From the NCBI RefSeq assembly GCF_964340395.1, contig NC_135550.1, forward strand, positions 31,985,176 to 32,049,175: a stretch of 64,000 nucleotides of DNA, given 5' to 3'. The DNA comes from Glandiceps talaboti. Taxonomy: Eukaryota; Hemichordata; Enteropneusta; Spengelidae. Position 1 is the stretch's first letter, and each line of letters opens with the position of its first letter. The translations under genes and the position numbers were made by a program. Of the stretch, positions 29,801 through 42,222 are shown in pieces. Under the pieces are notes generated by a model. It was not told where the DNA came from and did not search any database. It worked only from the letters and a program-made list of their open reading frames with translations.

Positions 29801-30423
29801 GTACGTGACTTCCGTTTTGAGAGATAACACATTTATAATAAGTTATTGAGTAATTTACTTCTAGTAGTATATAGTGCCTCGTTCGACAAGCAACGATCGA
29901 AACACGATTTGACGTGACCGCTTCTGTACGTATGTACACGAGTGTACTACTTCTCATGTTCAGTACATGTCATCGCTGTAAATTCCTACTTCAGCCTATT
30001 TCCGTTGCACAGGCGTGTTTTCAAATATTCTATAATTCCATAGCATCCACCATTTAGTAAAAGTAAACGTCACTTTGGTACTAAAGCTTATGCATTATCA
30101 AAAGGATGTATTTCAAACGGTTACAAAAATACTTATATTGATAAATTTACAAAGTCAGCATTTACACCCTTAACTTTTATCACACATTTACACTAAAGTC
30201 TTCTTAACACAATTACCCCTAAGAGATAAAAAAAAAATCTTAACAACTAATTGCAGTGTTGTTTGATGCGATGTAGCCTCTCTTTCATTTGGTAACTATA
30301 AAAGAAGGCAAAACGAATATGACGGCGAATAACTGTTCAAGGGTAATGTTTAAGTCAAGAGTGTTGATGCGAATATCAAATCATCCAATCAAAACCGTCG
30401 TTAGATCTAATCCGGCGTTCATC
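26890..30423. other. Intergenic region between receptor and first IL-17-like gene
   Basis: About 3.5 kb with no supported gene. It contains (GGA)n/(GGT)n repeats at about 28190-28272, a second (GGT)n tract at about 28352-28381, and otherwise AT-rich unique sequence. The 3' UTR of the minus-strand IL-17-like gene should lie at its right end; no clear AATAAA was found close to that stop. Confidence 0.45.
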
Positions 30424-31801
30424 TCATGTAAGCCTGTTTGGTCCAGCAATACGAGGTCGAACACACACGCAGCCAACAGGCACATCCTCCAGACCAACTA
30501 CATACCTATTACGGAAAACAGAAATGTTTAAAAATAAGATTTGAAAACTGATTACCTTCAGGTATTTCCTTAAAAATGACCTGCTTTCATGAAGTTATCG
30601 GTGACGTAATTTGCGAAATATGCAAGGGGATGTTGTGAAAGGTGGCTGTTACTGTAAGTTCCTATTTCTGTGAAATGTGCCAATAACCAAATTAGTTTAA
30701 AATTTCACTGTAAAGAGACAATTCAACCCATTATGTTTAACACAGGCACTGTCATTTTGTTGGCATAAATCATACATAGCGTAAACATCTTTTCATTTCT
30801 CTGTATTCAGATAAATAGATACGTATATATTTTTCAGTGATATCAAGGTGAAATACAACAAGTTCGAATTAGATCATTGTGATCCTCTGTGGTGGATGGA
30901 GAGCATAAAGGGGAGATAATACAAGCATCATCATATCTTAGTTGGATGAGGTTTCTATAGCAACTGTCTTACCTGTAACGGCCGAGTTCATCGCATTCTC
31001 CAAGACGTTTCAGTACTCTGATTCTGTAATTGATTGGCTGGCAATAGTTGTCAAACGATTGTTTACCCGTGCTTGTATCGATACAATTCTGGCAGCGACA
31101 CGCAGCAACGGCCAATACTGTTGGATAACGGTCAGGGTTGCTATCTATTGTGTATGTCCATGGACATAGAGAGCGGTGACTCGTTTCCTTGTCAGAATTA
31201 CTGAGGTTCAACGGACATGTGAAGTTGGGTTTCGTAAAACCGAAAATATTATCATTCTGGAAGATGGAGTTTCTAGAGTCTTCTGTGTCGTCGCTTGACT
31301 GGTATACAAAGATTGGAGAATGTGGATAAAGTTTCTCTTTTGTCATCAGCCTCTCGTTCAGCTCTTTCTGTGGTACATTAAGACATGCCAGTTTCTTAAC
31401 TTGGTTCTGTTTTAAGTTGCCTCGGCTGACTTCACCATCTTCAAACCTTGGATTGGCATAAGTACCGTCACCCTTACGGCTTGAGCCAAAAACTTCATCG
31501 GAATTTTCTGTGCTAATGTAACCCATACTCTGGCTTCCATCGGTATTACGTCTATTAGACAAAAGTGGCTTGGAGTTTGCGATGAAGATGGCACAACTTA
31601 AAATGCAGAACATTAGCAGCATAACCTGCAACGTAACGAGTAATAAGACAATTATGCTGTTAGGTGAAAAAATGATGAAGAGTTTAAAAACGTGTTTGAA
31701 TCTGTAAAATCGAAGTGTTTGTAGACTACACTTTACAATAATAATTAAATTATAGGAATCAGTTTTGTTTCAAGTATTAATCTCACCTGTTGTGCGATCA
31801 T
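30424..31801 (-). CDS. IL-17-like secreted cytokine 1
   Basis: Three exons on the minus strand: 31801-31787 (MIAQQ), 31625-30973 and 30505-30424 (TGA). They encode about 249 aa with junction phases 0 and 2. A signal peptide spans the first junction (MIAQQVMLLMFCILSCAIF). A long polar pro-region of about 130 residues follows. The C-terminal IL-17 domain runs about 159-249: CPWTYTIDSNPDRYPTVLA, then CRCQNC, then CQPINYRIRVL, and in the last exon VPVGCVCVRPR. This is the classic IL-17 signature (CPW, N.RYP, C.C..C, VGC.CV). The family is made of secreted cystine-knot-fold dimers that signal through SEFIR-domain receptors. It is a tandem paralogue of the gene at 36862-38815 with the same exon phases. 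A TATA-like box lies about 125 bp upstream, and a 3-codon upstream ORF (31814-31803) ends one base before the start codon. Confidence 0.92.
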
Positions 31802-31923
31802 CTTAAAGCTTCATATAGTGTATTCTATCTCTTGCTGATAATGGACCGTCGTCTCCTGTTTTCGAAGCTGTTAGTGGGAGATGTTTGGGCGAAATTGATA
31901 CTCCAACATCGTACCTTCGTCTC

Positions 31924-31930
31924 TTAAATA
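31924..31930 (-). promoter_or_regulatory. TATA-like box of IL-17-like gene 1
   Basis: On the minus strand this reads TATTTAA, about 123 bp upstream of the start codon. A GGGAATAACCCC motif lies 25 bp further upstream (31955-31966); it resembles a kappa-B site but departs from GGGRNNYYCC. Confidence 0.5.
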
Positions 31931-31966
31931 GCAGGCCAGTACCTGTGTAATATAGGGAATAACCCC

Positions 31967-33258
31967 GTTTACCTGTATTTCCTCGTGACAATAGGGATGT
32001 AGAGTTCTCGAAAACATGTGACTTGTATCTTGCTGTATGGGTTACTGACAAAAAATTATGTTATGCAGTCGTAATGTAGAAACAGCGTGAGCATGCCGAA
32101 TGTGCCGTCAAGTTCACATATTCCATATATAGATTGATTGGGTTTTTTCACATTTCGTCAACTGTACGAAGCTTTTAGGGGTTATCCGGTAAAAACGACC
32201 CTGGCACTCCCTCGGACATTTCGCATTTACGCCTATATTCATTATCCTAATTGTCACGAAAGTATGGAAGGAAATATGTTTAATAATAATAAGTGATTCA
32301 TATACCTGGGTAAACTTGGTTATATAATTTTTATGAATGTTGCACATTTCCGTGTCCCCAATTGTCCCAACTTCGTCAAATGTCGCTGCTTTCGTCATAT
32401 TAAAGTAAACTTCGACATTAACATGCCCTCCATCTCGTTGAGAATGAAATGAATTCGATGACGATATTGATTATTGTATGGATATATGTTTTTCTTTAAA
32501 AACTGCTTTAAATTCTCTTTACACGGAAATGTGAATTCATGTATTAGATACTGAACTCTTGTGAAGGAAAACATAAAATATAGTAATATATTACCAGGAG
32601 GAAACAGATGGAATTATACAAGCAGGAGTGGCTCACGTGAGAGTAGACAGTCATGTCATATGACATAGGCTTATACAGACACGTTTAATATTGTACTAAA
32701 ACTATCACTTTGTTTTTAAAGTTTTGATTTCTGTCAGTAAACAATTATCGTAAAACGCCATTGTTTTAAAGTTATTCAGGCTCTGATCCTCGACCCGACA
32801 TTATAGAAGATTGAAGTTCCTTTCAATTCGGAATTCAAGATCGTTATAGTGTGCATTCGTTCCAGGCCAAGCCAACACGTGATAGATAGGGACGCTTTTA
32901 GGAAAGGTACCGTTGTGACAGAGTAATGTATGCGTTTATCTCTTTGCTAATTATCAGGTAGTGTACTGCGAGAAAAAATACGAAACAATGCTTTAACGTA
33001 CAATGCAGTAATATAAATTGATGTAGGATAAATGAGGTCATGACCTCCGATGTGCCAACATATGCGTCATCGGGGGGGGGGGGGGGGAAGCAGGTAATTA
33101 CGTATGTAGCTTCTCGTTTTGATTAAGAATTTGTATTTTGTTAAGGACTCCCTACCCCCTAGACCTTAGATCATTGAGCATATATCTAGACCGGAATAAC
33201 ATGGTGTTGTCGCTATAGATCCTATGCTAGTAGCGAACGTACACACCACTACAATAGA
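31967..33258. other. Intergenic region upstream of IL-17-like gene 1
   Basis: About 1.3 kb. No gene, RNA or repeat was recognised apart from a 15-bp G run at about 33072-33087 just before the mobile element. Confidence 0.4.
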
Positions 33259-34080
33259 CTAAGGGAACCTTCAGTATTTACAGGGGGGAATTAGAGGGGT
33301 CACTCTTTACAAACCAGCTCTCGAGGGAGGGCCTATTTTAGAAACTGTGATGGAGGGAGGGTCACATTTTACTTTGACTCATTGTTTTCCTAACAAGGCA
33401 TTATCATATTTATTTTTTTTTTTGGGGGGGGTCATCCCATCGCTGCCACCAGTTCCAAATCCTGTTGCTGCCATTCGGATTAGGGTTAGGGTTAGGTATA
33501 GGGTCTAATAGGTACAATGACATCAGCCTATATCAATCAATTTTCTGCTGACAACCATGTAATGATTTAATTGTCAGCTGTGGCGTGAGGAGAGGAGTGG
33601 GTCTCACAGGTGTAAAACGGGAAAAGTTGGGTAAGATACTGCAGATAATGTTTTGGAGATCATGACCTCCGTCCCAACAATGCCAGGAGTGTGCCAATCT
33701 AATAGCCGAGAGTTGTGGTCTTCATTTCAGCCAATGAGATCCAAACACAGGTATTTATTACTGCAGTGCCTTCATACACATCCACATGGCGGTAGAAGTT
33801 GGAAATAACCAATGTCTGTAAAATTTTCAACATTAGTGGCAGCAGTGGGATTAAATCCTTACCAATGATTCTGGGACAACGTGTCCTTTTACATTAAAAT
33901 TTCTGACAGCATTTTAACCCACATTTTGAACTACTTGTAAAAGGGGGGGGGGGGTCATGTTTCAAAGAAAAAAAAGTTGAGAGGGTCACTTTTTAGCACG
34001 ACGCAGTCGGGGGAGGGTCACAATTTACGCAACAGCCAATGCCTGATTTTCCCCCTGTAATTACTGAAGGCTCCCTAAAA
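33259..34080. mobile_element. Non-autonomous element with inverted ends, G-rich tracts and a SINE-like core
   Basis: The left end reads 'agggaaccttcagtattt' and the right end, reversed, reads 'agggagccttcagtaatt', each followed by acagggggaa, so the ends form inverted repeats of about 30 bp or more around about 820 bp. Inside both ends are G-rich/C-rich runs and repeats of 'gggtcac'. The core at about 33700-33865, read on the minus strand, matches the SINE body at 20190-20370, including a B-box-like 'aaggatttaatccca'. No coding capacity was seen. A DNA-transposon-like MITE carrying a SINE, or a composite mobile unit, are both possible. Confidence 0.55.
33477..33502. repeat. Short telomere-like TTAGGG run
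   Basis: 'attagggttagggttagg' contains three tandem telomere-type hexamers next to the left arm of the element at 33259-34080. Too short to imply a chromosome end or fusion; it could be part of the element or chance. Confidence 0.6.
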
Positions 34081-35249
34081 TCACTATCTCATTCGTACCG
34101 AGATCATCACTTCAGCACTGCCAGAAGTCGATCATTCGGTTATACGATTCGCCGACCTACTTCCCAAATCGAGATCAAGTTCTTTCTCAATCCAGTTCTT
34201 TCTGACCTTTATTGAACTAACTTGATTCAACCATGGCTTTGATCGCTTGAATGAGAATTCTAAACATTGACATATGTATTGTGATGGTCGATGTAAACTT
34301 GGCTCACTACGTTACCATCGGTTGTTATGGCTTTGGTGTTTACAATCAGAAGTGATGACTAATCGTATTTGTACCATTGTTATAACATGGATTAAAATTC
34401 TGCTGACGGTAACTTTTAAATTGTCTTGTGGCTGGAATTTAGAAGAAGTGAACTTAAGATATTTCGGAAAAGTCTGTAGAATTGTTGAAATGATCGAAGT
34501 ATCGGTCGATGACAAAATGATTTTACATAATTTGTATTTTAATGGTAGTTTAATCGTTTAAGTTGTCTATCTGTAAAAATCAAACTTTGAACTCGTGACC
34601 ACCATCAGTACAACTATGATATTGTCAGTAGACATGCTTAAAATTCATATGTGCAAATACAAATATTGCCAAGAAAACGAATGTAATGAAGTTCCTTATT
34701 ATTGCTAGGTTAGACGTGGTGGGCAAAACCCGCCCTCGAACTCTGTATCCGCTTTCTAATCCGTTCGACCCCGATGTCGTCTAATTGTTATATTAGTAGA
34801 ATTCGAGGGGATAATAGTCTCATCACAAATGCAAAGGTCAAAGGTCATTGTTTGTTATTGACGCGAAGTTACAATTGTCACGTCGTCCTTGTATTGTTAA
34901 ACCACACCGCGATTTAGCTTTTCAAAAAAAAAATATTCAAAACGTTGTTAGATAAGGTGAATCGACACAGTATCTATTACCAATAGCAACATTTATTTCA
35001 AAATACATTCATCAATTGCATGTTTTGTTGGAAGTATTGCGTCATTGTGATATCAAATTCTGGTATGAAAATCCCATAATAATATCTATATGGATATTCG
35101 CGAACATTGTCGAAAAGAAGGAAGTGACGTACACTTTGAACATACATATGCTTATCTATCATTTATTCACACTCACGTCACGTGCTATTATGATATAGTG
35201 AACCGGGTAAAAAGACCACCAGATAATGTGACACTATTAAGTAGGGGTC

Positions 35250-35272
35250 TATAAATAGCCAAGGGAAACCCC
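35250..35272. promoter_or_regulatory. Orphan promoter-like site: TATAAATA plus kappa-B consensus
   Basis: TATAAATA at 35250-35257 is followed by GGGAAACCCC at 35263-35272, a perfect match to the kappa-B consensus GGGRNNYYCC. Read on the minus strand the order is kappa-B then TATTTATA, the same direction as both IL-17-like genes. It lies about 3.5 kb from each of their starts. No convincing open reading frame follows in either direction. Function is inferred from motif alone. Confidence 0.4.
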
Positions 35273-35703
35273 GCAGTAGAGGCATTCCTCAACTTTGTCC
35301 GATTCAAAACCGGAAGATAAACTAAAATATGATGAAGTAATCGACGTGATCTGTCAACGCAAACTCAGTGCATCGTATATTTGTGTAATACCGTCAATGT
35401 ATTACTTGTATCAGGATGGACGGTCATCAATATTTTTGCACCTCTAGAAATAATCGTATTACCTGCCGAAACATTTAAAAACCACAACAGAGGACACGGT
35501 GGATTACAATGATGCGAATTTGTATCCCCCAAAATTACTCCTAACAAAATTATACTTAGGAATAGCACAAATTCTTTTTGATTGTTTTCAAGAAAAAGAT
35601 AAACGTTCTAACTGTCTTACATTTGACAGCACTTATGAAAATTACACAAATGAATGAAACAGTGAAAGTAAGTAATAAACACGATTACAATTTATCACTT
35701 TTA

Positions 35704-35927
<224 letters not shown>

Positions 35928-36861
35928 ACATTTATTGATATTAGGTCATCAAATTTATTGTAGCCCATGGCTATCATCCAAAAAAATCATATCATTGCAT
36001 TAAATGCTACATTCACAAAGAAAATAAAGTTAGGACTGCTTAACAGATAACATTTGTTCTAGATGAAAGAAATGTAAATTATAAAAACGATATTACTATA
36101 ATAAAGTGAATTATCCCTCCCCTCCCCTCCCCCACGTGTATTTTACTTTTGGAAACAAATTGCAGAGTCGATTGCGAGGCTCGCTCAAAACGACACTTGC
36201 AGATTCCAAGCTGAGCTGTTTATTTTAACCATTAAACCACCATGACTCCACAATTCGGTTCCGTGAGAAAATAATATATTTGAAATTTGAACGCAGTGGC
36301 AATTTGAGAAAATTAAGTATTTACCTCGATTTTTATCAAACACGTCAATGAAAGGTATATATTTTAAAATCTACCTAGTGACAAAAATTTACGATTTGAA
36401 CAATTTTTAAAATCAAATATTAGTAAATTTGTCATATCAAGGCCTAGCTTGAATGTTTTTTTTTGTAAATCTTGGACCATTTAAATGTAAAGTAATGTGA
36501 GGCTACGCTAAATTGTGGTGTTTACATCAGTTTTTGACTGAGTTAACGTATGATGTGGACACCCCCCTCCCCTCATCAATCTAGAAATGGGGGTAGCTCT
36601 TATCAACGTGTCAATAATTTATAGTAATAACATTAATCGCATGCAATTAAAATACTTCAGTCAAAACAGAATAAAATATAATAAATATAAATATATAAGC
36701 TTATAGAGTATAAAAATATATTCTACTGAAATACCAGTAGTACTAAACAGGGTTCATTCTCATAGAGAATACATAAAGTGTGTTCTTTGGTTGACTTTTC
36801 AATAATAAATAACGACTGATATGATACAATTCCAAACTGACCATACACGAAGTTATTAATT

Positions 36862-38815
36862 CTACTTGTTACGACGTCTGTCACTCCTGTAGTTCGTACG
36901 GAGACATGTACATCCAACAGCAACCCTCACTGTTCCTGGTACGCTGGGACCACTGTAGAAAATGATAACATAAAAATATGAGATAATATTATCATAATCG
37001 CAAAGTTCCTCCCTTTAATACACATGATTGTGTCTGTGTGTGTGTATGTATGTATGTATGTATGTATGTATGTATGTATGTATGTATGTATGTATGTATG
37101 TATGTATGTATGTGTGTGTGTATGCGTGTATGTGTATGTGTATGCGTGCGTGTGTGTGCGTGTACGTTATGTTGGATTATTCTACTGAACGCGATTAAAC
37201 AGAACCTGGTCAAAAGGTAACGATAATAACACTGTTAATGATAACCTCGATTCACCATTACGTCTTCATATAATGGCTATTCATCCAATCAAATATAAAT
37301 ATATCGGTGTACATTTAAACCCAGTTTGTCTCTCTGTACAATTGTATAGGTGTCTTTACCATTAGGAATACAGTGATACAAAGAGAAAACACAGAAATGT
37401 TTTATGAGCTATCCTTTGCTTCGTCAACATTTCATTATAATGATTTGTAATTTTGTAGGTTGATAGAGATAAATAGAGATACATTGTGGTAATGACAATA
37501 CTCCAAAAATCTGAAAACCACCTACCTCTTACGTTCATTACTCCAATAACGGACCGGTAAATCATAATAGATAGCTGCACATGTTGATGTTGGAGTTTCT
37601 AAGAAAGCACCGTTTTCAGTTACATCAAGTGATCGACAGTACAAGCATAAGCACGTGACATTGAAGATGGTAGCAGGTTCTCTAGTCGGGTTATAGTTCT
37701 TTGTCTTCGTCCATGGGCACGTTGACATTATAGATTGATTTTCGGGAGCCTGCCTGAGAGGCAGAAGAGTTGGACACCCTTGCACGTCGTCACTCACCAA
37801 CTTCTTCATTTTGAAAGAAGATGCATCGTACGTATCACATGATCCGTCCACTTCTGATGATGGTTCTTGTCGAGTATTTCTTGTCGGGTTCTCTACATCT
37901 CCGCTATCAGTACCTGTGAAGAACGATTCATTCAATCGATCGGTAGATGAGTCGGTGTCCTCGACTGTCGTAGTTCTACCGTCTTGCTCTCCATCGAAAA
38001 CCTGGCGATGACCACTAACGTCATCCGATAATATCGAGTTTGAGGTTAAATTCTCGGGATCCTCCGATCTCGTAGAGTCGGACACCGAACTTGAAGATCC
38101 ACCAATTTGCCAATTTTGATCACCAGTATGGCCTAGCTGAATGTGTTCGTTGTTTGAGGCATCTTGCACATTGTTCATATTTCGTGTACAACCGGGATGA
38201 GATCTAACCAGCCATATTGACTGCACTATCACAGAAATACACTGAAACAATGAAAGGGGGAGAAATGTATGAAATATATGAAAGATATGTAACAAACAAA
38301 CAAATAGACGAACGTACTCATACCATAGTATATACATGATACGTGACTGCTATAATTCAATGCAGAATGAACTTCATTATTATACGCAGAATAAGACTGT
38401 AAACCTCAAGTGAAATTCCTATACTGAATGTAGGTACATGTTAATTCGAAAACAATGCGAAAACATGACCTAAGTCTCTTTTTTTGGAAAACTAAAGTCA
38501 AAATTTGATTTTCTCATTTTGTTAGGAAATCTTAATTAAGTTAACCTACAAATGACCAACCCGTCTGGATGCCATTATAAATATCAATTTGATGCAGGAA
38601 TGTTGGCTATCACATAGCTGTTGGAGGAATCCTAATATTTTCCAACAGATTGACTTCAATTTAAAAGTGAAGATTGGGTAACCCTTTGCAAAGTATTACA
38701 AACATATTTCATTCTATTTCTAATACTGCATTATGTTAAAGGAGTAAAAGAGTTGAGACGCAGACCGAGTAAAAATGAAGTCAGTACTCACCACAAATAA
38801 GTAAACGTTGCCCAT
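36862..38815 (-). CDS. IL-17-like secreted cytokine 2
   Basis: Three minus-strand exons: 38815-38792 (MGNVYLFV), 38241-37526 and 36952-36862 (TAG). They encode about 276 aa with junction phases 0 and 2, as in the neighbouring paralogue. The signal peptide spans the first junction (MGNVYLFVCISVIVQSIWLV). A long acidic, Ser/Thr-rich pro-region of about 150 residues carries N-glycosylation sequons. The IL-17 domain follows: CPWTKTKNYNPTREPATI, CLCLYC, IYYDLPVRYW and finally VAVGCTCLRTN with a basic tail. The usual N.RYP is degenerate here (NPTREP). The ATG at 38815 is preferred because the in-frame ATG at 38908 lies only about 17 bp from the TATA box, upstream of the expected transcription start. 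Intron 2 holds a (TATG)n array at 37038-37115. Receptor and function are inferred from family only. Confidence 0.9.
37038..37135. repeat. (TATG)n microsatellite in an intron
   Basis: About 20 TATG units followed by TGTG/TGCG variants, within intron 2 of IL-17-like gene 2. Confidence 0.95.
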
Positions 38816-38924
38816 TGTCTTCAGTGAACTTGATTTTAAAGAATGACTAACTTGTACTTGCACTAGTACTTGCACCACCACTCTTAGTCTGGTTCTGATG
38901 CCCCTCATAGAGCCAAAGCCTTTG

Positions 38925-38982
38925 TTTATATACACTTTCACCGTCATTGGCTACATAATCTGTACGAAATCGGGGAAACCCT
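38925..38982 (-). promoter_or_regulatory. Promoter of IL-17-like gene 2: TATA box and kappa-B-like site
   Basis: On the minus strand TATATAAA (38932-38925) lies 110 bp upstream of the chosen start codon. A GGGAAACCCT motif (38973-38982, one mismatch to GGGRNNYYCC, one base different from the perfect site at 35263) lies 41 bp further upstream. The arrangement fits an inducible cytokine promoter. Binding by a Rel/NF-kB factor is inferred. Confidence 0.5.
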
Positions 38983-41584
38983 AGATTACAAGGAACGGAA
39001 AAATACATTCCGTTGTCTACTTTGCCTCTGACGATAACCCATTTGTTTCCAATTTCAGCGAAAGTAACATTTTTTCAAAAAAAGAAACAAAAAAGTTTTA
39101 TTGAAATTAAACCATCTTTGAATAGAAATTATGACAATGAAAAAAAGTAACTGATCATGTGACTACTTGTAAGGAAGTCATGTCGGATAAGAATTCCAAG
39201 CTGGCTTGTACAGACATATTTTCCTTAAGTAAGCACTCTGTTTATGGTCGTAAATTTACAGGATATGTGTGGGTTATTATGGATCTGACTTGTATCGCAG
39301 TTCATTGGCATTGTTCGATACACAAGTTGTAATACATTGTACATAGCTTTCATCAATACAATTCAGTCACAACAGTTAACACACTTATGTTTTCACATTT
39401 CAATGCTGGCTGCCTTTCTCAAGTTCATGTAAATATCAAATATACAGCCTACGCAAGATCGACGGATCGCCTTATAATTTATTGTTGTTGTTGTTGTTGG
39501 TGGTGGTGTTGTAATATTGGTACATGTTTTTTTCTTTTTTACATTTTACCTCGTCCTCTCCCATGTGCTACTTTACCTAATGGACGAATATCGTGGTATT
39601 TATCAAGAGCTCAGTGTTGTCCTTATACTGTACGGTAGTAGCTCAGACCACTCTACAAAATACTGGCCTGGGTTATAATAATACCCAGCTTGTTTCTTCC
39701 AAACAGTTTAATCACGTCAATAGAAAATAAATATAGATAGGAAAATTTTGAATTCACAATAAATAACATTAAAATTAATCTGCTTATTATTTGTTTACTT
39801 CATTTTAATAATGCATACTCTATAGGCGCATTATACATAAAATTATGCACATCCATCTCATATTTTAGTCAAACAAATAAACTAACACTCTAGATCTAGC
39901 AGACAGCTTCCTTTACCGCGTAAAATCTGATGGTATAATGGTATAGGAAAACAGACATTGCGAAATTTTGTTTCTTGTAGTTATATCGTCCGATATTATG
40001 TATTTCCTATCTCAGTGTCAAAGGCTAGAATGATAAAACATCTCCGGTCACGAGCTCACATAGCATACATAGAAACCATAACAAATCTCCGGTCACAAGT
40101 TGGCTTCAACTTCCTTTTCCGATAGGATAGCTTCCAGTTTTAGAAACTTTAAAGAACGCTATTTTGTAGTTGAATTTCACTTTTGTACTGATAGTTAAGT
40201 TTATCGTGAAATGTGGCAATTATTATTTTTTTGTAATTCTTAAACAACGGCTACACAACGTCTCAGCGCATTGTATCACAAACTAACTCATGAAAATTCG
40301 CAATCGCAAACAAACTATTATTTATTAATATATCCAGAGAATCATGAATAATGGGGCAATCTGTTGACAAAGACTGGAGTGTGCAGAAAAAAAATTCAGG
40401 TAACAATTTTCAAGTTTGTATTTAGATCAAACGTTTAATTCACTACCGTGGTTTACCAGTACAGATAAATTTTCATGTGAAGACTAGAACTAGAGAATTT
40501 TCGATAACCCTTAGTAAACATATATCATATCAGTCAATGCGTTGCAATGTTGCTAAGCTGAAGCACGTTGCCGTTGATGTGTAGCAAGACTAGAAGAGAA
40601 ATTGACAAACTTCATTTCAAAGTAATAGATGCATGATTGACTAGTAGTTCTGTTTATTACATTCAACATTTCACCTGGTTATACATAGTGTAATTGATGA
40701 CTTGCTTTAACAGGAATACGACAATAGACATGCTGGGTATCCGCAATTTTTAAATTCAACCTAAACTCTAATATAAGCTTAAGTTCAGTTTAAAAAGAAT
40801 GGGTGCAAGGACACAAAAAAGGAGCATCACATATATCAGGTTAAAGAACAAAGAAGTCACAATCAATAAAGAAATGCCCCATTGACAGCGTAAGTTCTAT
40901 CAAAACAAATATTTTTATCTTTTGAAACATAAATATAGAAGTAAGTCTAGTTGTAAGATAAAAAGATATTATGATATGAACGTCATGCAGAACAAATGAC
41001 GTCATCGAACAACGCGTTGAATGACTAACGTCAAATAATACCTAGGAAAGTTCGAAAGATATGTACATTTTTCAATTATTAATATTTTCTTATAATAACA
41101 TTTTCTTGGTGGGTGGCGTTAATGGGAGTTTCTGAAATATGACCCTTTGATGTTGCTAGCGAGCACGACGTACAATAGGATATTGCTACGTCACTATACT
41201 ATACTCTGTATTGAAAAGGAAACGGTGAATGGTTGCAAGGTCACTTGGTTGACGGAGACAAAAAGAGAAACACAAAAACATCATAAATTACATACTATTT
41301 GCTCATTTTATAAATTTCTTTTTATCTTGGTTAACTCACCAGTATTCTTCATGAATACATATATACATGTTGAAGAATATTGTTCTCTTTCCTTCAGATC
41401 AGTTATTTGGAGAAAATTGGACGTTTAGTGGTCTTAGGGGAACCTAGCTCGGGAAACATGGTTTTACAAAGTTATTGTCTAATAATATGTTTTATTTCGG
41501 AGTGATCACAAATATTTCGTATTGTTTTAATTTCTATCTCGCGACGTTCTTTTCTGGTAGAATGTCCCTAGCTAAAACTTACTG

Positions 41585-41800
41585 CATATGATATGATATG
41601 ATATGATATGATATGATATGATATGATATGATATGATATGATATGATATGATATGATATTAAATATCATATCATATCTCATAGCATAGCATAGCATTGCC
41701 TCATTCTTTTGCCACCGTCACCTCTTGCGTACACGTACACGGCTTAATAAATAAATAAATACCATATCATTGCATAGCATAGCATAGCATAGCACACAGA
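41585..41800. repeat. Pentanucleotide arrays (ATATG)n and (CATAG)n
   Basis: About 14 pure ATATG units (41588-41657) are followed by short (CATAG)n and (AAAT)n stretches, with another (CATAG)n run near 41775-41795. The shift ATATG to CATAG looks like unit drift within one repeat lineage. Confidence 0.9.
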
Positions 41801-42132
41801 CGAATTGAGGTCATGAGGTCATATTTTGAAACTATTTAAGTGAACGAGTGGTTTCAAATCACATGACCGACCCAACCAATCATTAGGTAATCCCTGTGAT
41901 ATAAATAAGTATGGAAAGTTTGCTTCTGTATGGACTATGAGCAGGTATGACTGTCACAGTCACATGACACGATACCCAAGGATCGAACGTACAAGGGGAA
42001 TCCCCTTTGTTTGAATCATAGTAGTCTTCCTGTAAGAGAAGATACAAACATTGCACGCTCTGATCACTATGGCAAGTTGCATTTATTTGTTTCGGAAGTG
42101 GTTTGGAAATTACCAGATCTAGTTTGCGATTT

Positions 42133-42222
42133 CTCAACTTCTATACGAGGCTGTCTTCTCAACTTCTATACGAGACTGTCTTCTCAACTTCTATACGAGA
42201 CTGTCTTCTCAACTTCTATACG
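42133..42222. repeat. 25-bp tandem repeat, about 3.6 units
   Basis: The unit 'ctcaacttctatacgagact' plus 'gtctt' is repeated with a single variant in the first unit (gaggct). Intergenic. Confidence 0.9.

Noticed and set aside
35365-35568. Hydrophobic minus-strand open frame (LFLSIILLGVILGDTNSHHC...) as a secreted peptide or exon
   Set aside because: It lacks an ATG at the open end, has no good acceptor and matches no family; left out as unsupported.
38906-38908. Upstream in-frame ATG as start of IL-17-like gene 2
   Set aside because: It lies only about 17 bp from the TATA box, upstream of the expected transcription start, and would put a charged, non-signal-like stretch before the hydrophobic core; the later ATG gives a normal signal peptide.
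41883-42030. Minus-strand segment EDYYDSNKGDSPCTFDPWVS with a good acceptor, as a last exon
   Set aside because: No compatible upstream exon, start or family was found; a lone acceptor is common by chance.
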